Shown here: positions 1-6,472 of the stretch, one piece after another | Numbering within the stretch: position 1 is the first letter of the stretch | How the letters are laid out: the number at the start of each line of letters is the position of its first letter | From: Dehalococcoidia bacterium | GTDB lineage: Bacteria; Chloroflexota; Dehalococcoidia; GIF9; AB-539-J10 | Assembly (NCBI GenBank): GCA_030627025.1 | Contig: DAOUSX010000012.1 | Coordinates: 1 to 10,427, forward strand | DNA length: 10,427 nucleotides | Direction of reading: 5' to 3' | The notes under the pieces: model-generated | Seen by the model: the letters and a program-made list of their open reading frames with translations, nothing else | The model's database searches: none | What the model was told of the DNA's origin: nothing | Made by a program: the position numbers and the translations under genes

Positions 1-49
1 TTAGATATTAGAATTTGTTTAGGGTTTAGAGTTTAGAATTTAGGATTTC
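1..49. repeat. Degenerate tandem heptamer array
   Basis: The first 49 bases divide into seven 7-base units. The clearest are GGGTTTA (22-28), GAGTTTA (29-35) and GAATTTA (36-42), followed by GGATTTC (43-49); the units before position 22 are more diverged. The array touches the window edge, so its full length is unknown. No reading frame uses it. Its function is unknown. Short 7-base tandem repeats between genes are known from cyanobacteria and other bacteria; any link to those is inference. Confidence 0.65.
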
Positions 50-55
50 ACCCCC

Positions 56-121
56 GGGGTTGCTTCGGCACTGGCGTGCCTCACAATGACAGAAGGGGGT
101 GTGCCTCACAATGACAGAAGG
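56..121. repeat. Interspersed-repeat-like segment with 21-bp direct repeat and small hairpin
   Basis: A 21-base word beginning GTGCCTCACAATG occurs at 76-96 and again, identical, at 101-121. The first copy is preceded by a left arm that forms a 5-bp inverted repeat, GGCAC (67-71) with GTGCC (76-80) around a 4-base loop. The second copy lacks that arm and looks truncated. The reverse complement (TGTCATTGTGAGGCA, then GCCGAAGCAAC) resembles the family of short GTCATTGCGAG...GAAGCAA intergenic repeats that I recall from many bacterial genomes. That assignment is from memory and would need a search. Confidence 0.55.
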
Positions 122-138
122 AGGAGGCTAATATGTGA
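119..138 (+). other. Strong Shine-Dalgarno followed directly by an ATG-TGA start-stop
   Basis: A purine run matching the Shine-Dalgarno consensus (AGGAGGAGG, 119-127) is followed, after five bases, by ATG (133-135) and at once by TGA (136-138). The spacing suits a ribosome binding site, but the frame encodes only Met. It could be a minimal start-stop element that parks a ribosome, a remnant of a broken gene, or chance, since the purine run abuts the repeat on its left. A further 24-codon frame with no Shine-Dalgarno of its own runs from ATG 147 to TAG 221. It is in the same frame as the hydrolase gene that follows, and is separated from it by tandem stops TAG TAA. Confidence 0.25.
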
Positions 139-164
139 CTAATCATATGAACGAGTACAGGTAC

Positions 165-194
165 TTTATACAAGGTTACGCCAAGGATTATAAT
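165..194 (+). promoter_or_regulatory. Candidate sigma-70-type promoter for the plus-strand gene pair
   Basis: A perfect -10 hexamer TATAAT lies at 189-194. Eighteen bases upstream is TTTATA (165-170), matching four of six positions of the -35 consensus. Transcription would start near 201 and give a leader of about 48 bases before the hydrolase ATG at 249. The -35 is weak, and AT-rich intergenic DNA gives such matches by chance. Confidence 0.4.
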
Positions 195-248
195 CATCAA
201 GGAGATAAAACAAGCGGCTAGTAAGCCAAATTAGGGGAAAATAGGATT

Positions 249-1043
249 ATGCTAACGACAACCCGCTATGAAGAAGTCACCCAGATCAAGATGAGCCTCT
301 TTTCTGAGAGTCATCCTCCTTTATGCGCCTGTGCCTACCTGGTAGATGGTCTGCTAATAGACAGCGGTCCAGATTGCACCGGCAGGGAGCTAGCCGATTT
401 CCTGAAAGACAAAGGGGTAAAGGTCCTGGTCAATACTCACTATCATCATGACCATATCGGGGGTAATGCCACTCTCCAACAGAACTATGGCCTGGAGATA
501 CTTGCTCACCCAGCGGCGATAGACAAAATCGAGCAACCGCCCCAACCATATCCCTATCAGGAAGCACTCTGGGGACATGCATTGCCCAGTCAGGTAAAGA
601 GAATCGGTAATGTGGTCAAAACGGCACACTTCCAGTTCGAGGTAATCCATACACCGGGACATAGCGATGACCATATTTGCCTCTTTGAGAGGAATAAAGG
701 ATGGCTTTTCTCGGGCGATCTGGCCACCGTCACCCATCCCAGGTTAGCCAGGGCTGAGGAAAATCAATGGAAAACGATAATTTCACTTAAGAAAATCAAA
801 GAATTAATGCCGCGGGTGTTACTCACTGCGCCAGAATACATAATCACTGAACCATCAACCATGCTGGAGAAAACCATCCAGTACCTCGAGGAAACAGGGC
901 AGCGCATTAGAGCTCTGTCTAGCAAAGGTCTATCTCCCGCTGAGATAGCAGAGCAACTCTTTGGTGAAGACATTGCCGCCCAAATTACCGAAGGACAGTT
1001 TTCCTCGGAGAATTTTGTGAACTCCTATCTTAAAATGGACTAA
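249..1043 (+). CDS. Metallo-beta-lactamase-fold hydrolase, glyoxalase II-like, last metal ligand missing
   Basis: This 264-residue soluble protein belongs to the metallo-beta-lactamase superfamily; its substrate cannot be told from sequence. The first metal-site signature HxHxDH is intact (H64, H66, D68, H69 in THYHHDHIGG). It is followed by H138 in HTPGH and the bridging D157 in SGDL. Where family members usually carry a final PGHG-type histidine, after the helix ending near residue 188, this protein reads LTAPEYI (192-198), so one ligand appears lost. The C-terminal helices (about 203-264) resemble the thioesterase-like branch, with a GLSPAEIAEQLF segment. There is no signal peptide, so it is probably cytoplasmic. 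The start ATG is preceded by AGGGGA (233-238) at slightly long spacing. The next gene begins 17 bases after its stop. Hydrolase or thioesterase activity is inference from the fold. Confidence 0.85.
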   Translation: MLTTTRYEEVTQIKMSLFSESHPPLCACAYLVDGLLIDSGPDCTGRELADFLKDKGVKVLVNTHYHHDHIGGNATLQQNYGLEILAHPAAIDKIEQPPQPYPYQEALWGHALPSQVKRIGNVVKTAHFQFEVIHTPGHSDDHICLFERNKGWLFSGDLATVTHPRLARAEENQWKTIISLKKIKELMPRVLLTAPEYIITEPSTMLEKTIQYLEETGQRIRALSSKGLSPAEIAEQLFGEDIAAQITEGQFSSENFVNSYLKMD

Positions 1044-1048
1044 AAAGC

Positions 1049-1054
1049 TATAAT
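1049..1054 (+). promoter_or_regulatory. TATAAT box abutting the next start codon (possible leaderless promoter)
   Basis: A perfect TATAAT sits at 1049-1054, in the 17-base gap between the hydrolase stop and the next ATG (1061). Its distance would place the transcription start at or within a base or two of that ATG. No Shine-Dalgarno precedes the ATG; the bases between are TATTCT. A convincing -35 is not seen around 1025-1031. Either the gene is expressed from a leaderless transcript, or the box is coincidental and the gene is read through from upstream. Confidence 0.35.
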
Positions 1055-1060
1055 TATTCT

Positions 1061-1783
1061 ATGGCGACGGTAAATTCCCTAGTAGCGAAGCAACAAATAT
1101 CTAAGCTTGCCCCAAGGGATGTCGAGGCAATCAAACATCTAAAACAGGCTATCGCCCAGGGTAAACACTGGTATCTAGCCTTACTCGAAGCCGTCAAGCT
1201 ATGGGACAGCACTGAAGAGGACTATGACGACAGGCATTACCGATACCTCATCGCTAATGAAGCTTTTGATTGGTTACTCCTTGCTCAAAGACTATGTCAG
1301 GAGGTTAGCGAGCTCATTCCACACAAAGAGCAAATTAATCTCCTCTTCTTCGATCAGCAACCGATAGAGCTATCCAAAGACGAGTTTAGGGAGCTGATCG
1401 GTAATGCTAAATATCGAGCTTATCTCAACTACCTGTATGGAATCTTCATGGAAAGACTCCTCATTTTGACCATCGCTGAAGAGATTCGGAAAAGAAGGCG
1501 AACCGCTGGTTTAATCAATGAAGGAAACACAATTAATGAAGCATATCAATATCTTTATGGCGAGAGTGAACAGGAATTAGCACAGCAGTTTAAAAGAGAG
1601 AAGCGTTACCCCAGACGCAGATCTATGAACTTAAGTGAGCTCAACGAGTTCACCTACTGGTTATTTAAGAAAAGATTAATCCGCAACGATAAGTCTCGCG
1701 TTGCCAGCGATACCAAAAAGGCGTTGCTGGCGTTGTGTCACTATTTAGAACGAAAAAGGGGGACGTCTCAGGAACGAAGCTGA
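1061..1783 (+). CDS. Hypothetical basic, mostly helical protein (unrecognised family)
   Basis: I do not recognise this 240-residue protein. It has no signal peptide or evident membrane segment. The N-terminal half is rich in aromatic and acidic residues (for example HWYLALLEAVKLW, 36-48, and EEDYDDRHYRY, 52-62) and looks alpha-helical. The second half carries clustered basic stretches (KRRRT 144-148, KREKRYPRRR 178-187, KKRLIR 203-208), which would suit nucleic-acid or ribosome contact, though that is only inference. Codon use and composition look like those of its neighbours, and the frame is long and uninterrupted, so a real gene is likely. There is no ribosome binding site, and a TATAAT lies just upstream. 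It follows the hydrolase gene by 17 bases on the same strand. Its last 16 bases overlap the end of valS on the other strand. Confidence 0.75.
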   Translation: MATVNSLVAKQQISKLAPRDVEAIKHLKQAIAQGKHWYLALLEAVKLWDSTEEDYDDRHYRYLIANEAFDWLLLAQRLCQEVSELIPHKEQINLLFFDQQPIELSKDEFRELIGNAKYRAYLNYLYGIFMERLLILTIAEEIRKRRRTAGLINEGNTINEAYQYLYGESEQELAQQFKREKRYPRRRSMNLSELNEFTYWLFKKRLIRNDKSRVASDTKKALLALCHYLERKRGTSQERS

Positions 1784-4434
1784 GAAATCTCCATCTTCAC
1801 CCGCTCAAGTTTATCGCTGAGCTCAGTAAGTCTTTGCTTTTCCTTTTCAACGACATGCTGTGGTGCTTTCGCCAAAAAATCATTATCCCCTAGCCTGGCG
1901 TCGAGCTGAGCTATCCTTGCCTCAGTCACCTCACGTTCCCTGGTCAACCGTTGCTCCTCAGCAGATAAGTCAACCAGGCTTGCCCATGGCAAAATTACCT
2001 CGGATTCCTTGAGTACCAGAACAACTGCGCGCCCCACATCACTCTCCCTTTCCCTTCGAGGAGCAACAGCTAACGGATTAACTCGTGCTAGCGTTTTGAT
2101 TGCTTCAGCTTGTGAAGAAATTTGGGGCAAGAGTTCATCAGCATAAATCCACGCTTCAATTTGCTTGGCTGCCTCCACCTTATACCGGGCACGAACATTA
2201 CGGATGGAACGGATAATTTCTATCACTGAATTCATCGCTCGTTCCGCTTCAGGGTCTATTGCACCATTGTCAGCAACAGGGTAGGAAGCTGTCATAATGG
2301 AATCAGGCATGTGGCTTTCCTCAGGGAAATGCTGCTTTACATTTTGCCACAGCTCCTCAGTAACAAAGGGCATGAAAGGATGTAAAAGACGTAATGAGTT
2401 TTCCAATACATTCACCAGAAATGGCAAAGGTGATGCTGCAGGTTCTACAGGACGGAGGCGCAACTTGGCAATCTCGACATACCAATCACAGAACTCGCCC
2501 CACATAAAATCATATATTTGCCAGCAGGCTTCCCCAAACTCGAACCTCTCCATAAGCCTGTTGACTTCACCTATTACACGGTTGAGACGGCTGACAATCC
2601 AGCGGTCTTCCAATAACTGTGGCTCAACCTTTATTTCTATAGTCTGTCCTGTTAGTGTCGTTGCATCCACACTTTGGAAAATGAATCTGGCAGCGTTCCA
2701 CAGCTTGTTGACGAAATTGCGGCTGGATTCCACCTTTCCCCTGCCGAGACTCACATCGTTGCCCGGCATGCTATTGCTGGCAAGGGCAAAGCGCAGAGCA
2801 TCAACACCATATTCATTGATAGCTTCGGTGGGATTGATAACATTCCCGCGTAGCTTGCTCATCTTTTCACCATGTTCGTCCCGAATCAACCCGTGAAGAT
2901 AAACGGTGCGGAAGGGTATTTCACCAGTATCCTCCAGCCCCATCATAATCATCCTTGCCACCCAGAAGAATAGTATGTCATAACCTGTCTCCATCACCGC
3001 GCCAGGATAAAAGTAGCGTAGATCCTCGGTATCCTCCGGCCAGCCAAGCGTGGAATGCGTCCATAGAGCTGAGCTAAACCACGTATCAAGAACATCGTTA
3101 TCTTGAACAATCTGGCTTGAACCACAGTGTGAGCAGTGAGAAGCAATATCCACGGAGACAGTCAACTCACCACAATCCTGGCAATACCACACCGGAATGC
3201 GATGCCCCCACCAGAGTTGCCGGCTAATACACCAGTCCTTAATATTTTCCATCCACTCAAAGTATATCTTGGTGAACCGCTCCGGTATTATAGTTATGTC
3301 ACCTTCCCTGACCGTCCTTATAGCCTTTTCCGCTAAAGGCTTGGTGCGAATAAACCATTGCAGGCTAACCCTGGGCTCAACCATTGTTTGACAACGAATA
3401 CAATGCCCCACTGAATGCAAATAAGGCTCTATTTTCTCCAACAGGCCTTTTCCTTTCAAATCATCCACCACCATATCCCGACAGGCAAATCTCTCCAGAC
3501 CAGCGTAGGGACCGGCATTCTCATTCAGAGTGGCATCGGGGTTCATAATATCCACCAGCGGCAGATTATGCCTCTGCCCCACTTCGAAGTCTGTGGGGTC
3601 ATGCGCCGGGGTTATCTTCAACGCTCCGGTGCCAAAAGATACATCCACGGCATCATCGGCAATAACGGGAATTTGCTTATCTATGATAGGAAGCACTACT
3701 TTCTTGCCTACCAAATCTTTGTATCGAGCATCTTCAGGATTCACCGCTACTGCAGTATCACCAAAGAAAGTTTCCGGACGGGTGGTAGCTACAGTGATAA
3801 AACCACTCTCGTCTGCTAGAGGATAACGAATGTAATAAAGATGCCCGTTAATCTCCTTGTGTTCCACTTCAAGGTCAGAAAGAGCAGTCTGACATCGGGG
3901 ACACCAGTTTATAATGCGCTCTCCTCGGTAAATCAGCCCTTTGTTATACAAGTTGACGAAGGCGGTGCGGACTGCCTTGCTCGGACCTTCATCCAGGGTA
4001 AACCGCTCACGTGTCCAATCACATGAAGCCCCCAGCATCTGATGCTGTAGGTTGATACTCTGCCGGCTGTTATTTGCCCATTCCCAGGCCACTTGATGAA
4101 ATTTCTCCCTGCCTATATCTCTTCTGGTCACCGATTGCTCCGCCAATTGCTGCTCCACCACTACCTGTGTGGCAATGCCAGCATGGTCAGTTCCAGGTAA
4201 CCATAATGTAGGTTTCCCCTTCATGCGCTGCCACCTGACCATCACGTCCTCCAGGGTGGTAGTGAGCGCATGTCCCAGATGGAGCTCGCCGGTAACATTT
4301 GGCGGTGGCATGATAATAACGAAAGGCTTCTTTTTGGGGTCTATCTCAGGGGTAAAGTAGCCCTGCTTGAGCCAGAAGTTGTACCACTTTCTCTCTATTT
4401 TACCTGGCTCATAGGCTTTAGGAATTTCAGGCAT
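1768..4434 (-). CDS. valS: Valine--tRNA ligase
   Basis: This is a full-length class Ia synthetase of 888 residues that attaches valine to tRNA-Val in the cytoplasm, with an editing domain that clears mischarged threonine. The HIGH motif is HLGH (52-55) in PPPNVTGELHLGH. The editing (CP1) domain spans roughly 190-345 and includes TTRPET (217-222). Cysteine pairs C178/C181 with C345/C348, and C418/C421 with C434/C437, form two probable zinc sites of the kind known in Thermus-type ValRS. The second signature reads KMSKL (524-528), not KMSKS. An anticodon-binding domain (about 608-760) and a C-terminal coiled coil (about 822-888) complete the family layout. A short-spaced GGAG precedes the ATG. 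It is the last gene of the probable operon, 46 bases after coaBC, which leaves no room for a T-box leader. Its 3' end overlaps the convergent upstream gene by 16 bp. Confidence 0.97.
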   Translation of the reverse strand: MPEIPKAYEPGKIERKWYNFWLKQGYFTPEIDPKKKPFVIIMPPPNVTGELHLGHALTTTLEDVMVRWQRMKGKPTLWLPGTDHAGIATQVVVEQQLAEQSVTRRDIGREKFHQVAWEWANNSRQSINLQHQMLGASCDWTRERFTLDEGPSKAVRTAFVNLYNKGLIYRGERIINWCPRCQTALSDLEVEHKEINGHLYYIRYPLADESGFITVATTRPETFFGDTAVAVNPEDARYKDLVGKKVVLPIIDKQIPVIADDAVDVSFGTGALKITPAHDPTDFEVGQRHNLPLVDIMNPDATLNENAGPYAGLERFACRDMVVDDLKGKGLLEKIEPYLHSVGHCIRCQTMVEPRVSLQWFIRTKPLAEKAIRTVREGDITIIPERFTKIYFEWMENIKDWCISRQLWWGHRIPVWYCQDCGELTVSVDIASHCSHCGSSQIVQDNDVLDTWFSSALWTHSTLGWPEDTEDLRYFYPGAVMETGYDILFFWVARMIMMGLEDTGEIPFRTVYLHGLIRDEHGEKMSKLRGNVINPTEAINEYGVDALRFALASNSMPGNDVSLGRGKVESSRNFVNKLWNAARFIFQSVDATTLTGQTIEIKVEPQLLEDRWIVSRLNRVIGEVNRLMERFEFGEACWQIYDFMWGEFCDWYVEIAKLRLRPVEPAASPLPFLVNVLENSLRLLHPFMPFVTEELWQNVKQHFPEESHMPDSIMTASYPVADNGAIDPEAERAMNSVIEIIRSIRNVRARYKVEAAKQIEAWIYADELLPQISSQAEAIKTLARVNPLAVAPRRERESDVGRAVVLVLKESEVILPWASLVDLSAEEQRLTREREVTEARIAQLDARLGDNDFLAKAPQHVVEKEKQRLTELSDKLERVKMEISQLRS

Positions 4435-4480
4435 TTCTCCGCAAGGTCTCTATTAAGCTTGGATGATTAAGCGTAGGGCG

Positions 4481-5683
4481 TTATCGTTCTTTATACCTTT
4501 CAGTCAAAAGCTTTGCCACTTTGTCCAGAACCTTCTCAGCCACCTGCCTTTTAGGCAAGAGCGGCAGCTTTTTTGCTTTGCCATCCTTGTCAATTATGGT
4601 TACTTGATTGCTATCGACGCCGAACCCACTACTCTTAGCAGTAACGTCATTAGCTACAATAAGGTCAAGGTTTTTCCGTCGCAATTTTTGTGTGGCATTT
4701 TCCACCAGATTTTCACTTTCTGCGGCAAAACCTACTCTGATGAAATCCCCTCTAATCTCGCTCAAAATATCTGGAGTGCGTTCCAACTCCAGGGTTAATC
4801 CAGCACCTTCCTTCTTTATTTTATCTTTGGCTTTACTCCTGGGGCGGTAATCCGCTACCGCTGCTGCCATAATCAAAACATCAACCCCAGAAATAGCGCT
4901 TCTCACTGCCTGAAGCATCTCTTCAGCAGTGCAAACATCAATTACCTCAACACCAGCAGGCCTGGTGAGCAAGGTGGGGCCGGTAATCAACGTTACCTTA
5001 GCTCCCCGATCACGAGCAGCCTCAGCAAGGGCATAACCCATCTTTCCTGAAGAGCGGTTAGTGATACAACGAACCGGGTCAATAAACTCCTGCGTGCTAC
5101 CAGCAGTAACTACGATATGCCTATCGGCAAAGCTTCCTCCCCTACCCAGTACTTGAGAAATAACACCTATTATCTCCCCAGTATTGGCAAACCGTCCCAG
5201 ACCCTCCACCCCCGAAAGCAACTTGCCAAATTTTGGTCCTACAAAGATAAAGCCACGCTTCTTTAGCTTGGACACATTCTCCTGGGTAACAGGATTTTCA
5301 TACATATTAACGTCCATGGCTGGCGCTATTACTACAGGTGCATTGGTTGCTAACACCGTGCAACACAGCACATCATCAGCAATGCCAGTAGCTAACTTAG
5401 CAATGACATTAGCCGTGGCTGGAGCGATAGCAACTACATCAGCAGCTCTAGCCAAGGCAATATGGGTAACATTAAGCTCCGAAGAGGCATCAAACATGTC
5501 GGTCGCCACAGTCCTTCCGGTAATGGCACGAAAACTAAGCGGAGATACAAACCTGGTAGCCTCTTTAGTCATAACCACGTCCACCTGCGCCCCTGCCCTA
5601 CTGAGCTGGCTAGCAATATCCACTGCCTTATAAGCAGCGATGCTCCCTGTTACTCCCAGGATTACCATCTTCCCTTCAAGCAT
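4481..5683 (-). CDS. coaBC: Bifunctional phosphopantothenoylcysteine decarboxylase / phosphopantothenate--cysteine ligase
   Basis: The 400-residue Dfp protein joins cysteine to 4'-phosphopantothenate (C-terminal CoaB) and decarboxylates the product to 4'-phosphopantetheine (N-terminal FMN-dependent CoaC) in coenzyme A synthesis. CoaC features are GSIAAYK (13-19), catalytic H74 in THIALA, and APAT (87-90). The usual PAMN reads PAMD (121-124), and the flap ACG.xG.GR reads LSGVEGLGR (156-164), so Asp replaces the usual Asn and Ser157 replaces the usual Cys. CoaB features are ITNRSSGKMG (207-216), AAAVADYRP (273-281), KIKK (288-291) and ANDV (344-347). The start ATG overlaps the end of coaX by 8 bp, with GAGGAG four bases upstream inside coaX, which suggests translational coupling. 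An alternative ATG five codons later also has a purine-rich site. The length is normal for the family. Confidence 0.96.
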   Translation of the reverse strand: MLEGKMVILGVTGSIAAYKAVDIASQLSRAGAQVDVVMTKEATRFVSPLSFRAITGRTVATDMFDASSELNVTHIALARAADVVAIAPATANVIAKLATGIADDVLCCTVLATNAPVVIAPAMDVNMYENPVTQENVSKLKKRGFIFVGPKFGKLLSGVEGLGRFANTGEIIGVISQVLGRGGSFADRHIVVTAGSTQEFIDPVRCITNRSSGKMGYALAEAARDRGAKVTLITGPTLLTRPAGVEVIDVCTAEEMLQAVRSAISGVDVLIMAAAVADYRPRSKAKDKIKKEGAGLTLELERTPDILSEIRGDFIRVGFAAESENLVENATQKLRRKNLDLIVANDVTAKSSGFGVDSNQVTIIDKDGKAKKLPLLPKRQVAEKVLDKVAKLLTERYKER

Positions 5684-6467
5684 GATGCTCCTCGTGTCCT
5701 TCCACCTTATTTATTTCATAGATAAGACGCAGCCCAATTAACGACAAATCAGGATTTATTATCTCTATCCGCGATGTTGCCTCAGCCAGAAGGTGGGCAT
5801 ATCCTCCAGTAGCTATCACCTTCACTTTACTCCCTAATTCCCGTTCCGTACGATTAATCATACCCTCAACAAGCCCTATATACCCAAATATTATACCTGA
5901 TTGCATCGCAGAAATCGTATTCCTGCCAATAACTTGCTTGGGGCGAACTAACTCCACACGGGGCAACATGGCGGTGCAGGAAAATAGTGCTTCTGTAGAA
6001 ATGGTAACTCCCGGTGAAATGGCTCCGCCTAAATAATCACCTTCTTTAGAAATAACATCAAAAGTAGTAGCAGTGCCAAAGTCAATGACAATCGCCGGAC
6101 CTCCATAAAGATGGTGCGCAGCAACAGCGTTCACTACCCGGTCAGGACCGAGTTCTCGTGGGTTATCCACGCAAAGGCGTATCCCCGTTTTAACCCCCGC
6201 TTCGACTATTAAAGGGAGAATATGCAGGTATTTTCGGCACATCCCCTGAAAAACGGGGATCAACGGTGGAACAACGCTGCACGTCGCTCCACCAGTGATT
6301 CTCGAAATAGGCAACTTTTTCTGCTTGAGAAAGGCAAGCAACAAAGCACCATATTCATCCGCCTCGCGCTGTATGCTTGTGGCTAATCGCCAAGTAGCCT
6401 TAAGCTTCTCACCATCAAATATACCTATGGCGATGCTGCTGTTTCCAATATCAATAGCCAGTAACAT
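5676..6467 (-). CDS. coaX: Type III pantothenate kinase
   Basis: CoaX phosphorylates pantothenate with ATP, the first committed step of coenzyme A synthesis. Unlike type I kinases it is not feedback-inhibited by CoA, and it needs a monovalent cation. The 263-residue length is typical. Motifs in order are the phosphate loop DIGNSS (6-11), GPDR (107-110) with the probable catalytic base D109, DFGTATTFD (129-137), GGAISPG (147-153) and ATGG (219-222) near the C terminus, ending NPDLSLIGL. The gene starts five bases after the nnr stop, with AGAGGG about ten bases before the ATG inside nnr. It overlaps the start of coaBC, whose product uses its product, so the three CoA steps are co-expressed. No defect was seen in the motifs. 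Confidence 0.96.
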   Translation of the reverse strand: MLLAIDIGNSSIAIGIFDGEKLKATWRLATSIQREADEYGALLLAFLKQKKLPISRITGGATCSVVPPLIPVFQGMCRKYLHILPLIVEAGVKTGIRLCVDNPRELGPDRVVNAVAAHHLYGGPAIVIDFGTATTFDVISKEGDYLGGAISPGVTISTEALFSCTAMLPRVELVRPKQVIGRNTISAMQSGIIFGYIGLVEGMINRTERELGSKVKVIATGGYAHLLAEATSRIEIINPDLSLIGLRLIYEINKVEGHEEHHA

Positions 6468-6472
6468 AACAG

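Noticed and set aside
1..121. CRISPR array
   Set aside because: The 21-base word occurs only twice with a 4-base gap, and the heptamers have no spacers; no cas genes are present.
390..737. 115-codon minus-strand open frame
   Set aside because: It is antisense inside the hydrolase gene, whose HxHxDH motif fixes the coding strand.
1683..1704. GCAACG...CGTTGC hairpin as a terminator for valS
   Set aside because: The stem is only 6 bp with a 10-base loop, lies inside the convergent gene, and is not followed on the minus strand by an unbroken T run.
2297..3826. Several long plus-strand open frames (up to 199 codons)
   Set aside because: They lie wholly antisense within valS, have low-complexity Ser/Arg/Pro-rich products without recognisable domains, and valS is unmistakable on the other strand.
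4435..4480. T-box or other leader regulating valS
   Set aside because: Only 46 bases separate coaBC from valS, far too short for a T-box, and no specifier hairpin or terminator was seen.
5184..5633. 149-codon plus-strand open frame rich in Ala, Ser and Thr
   Set aside because: It is a shadow of the coaBC frame; its composition mirrors the antisense of an Ala/Val-rich coding strand.
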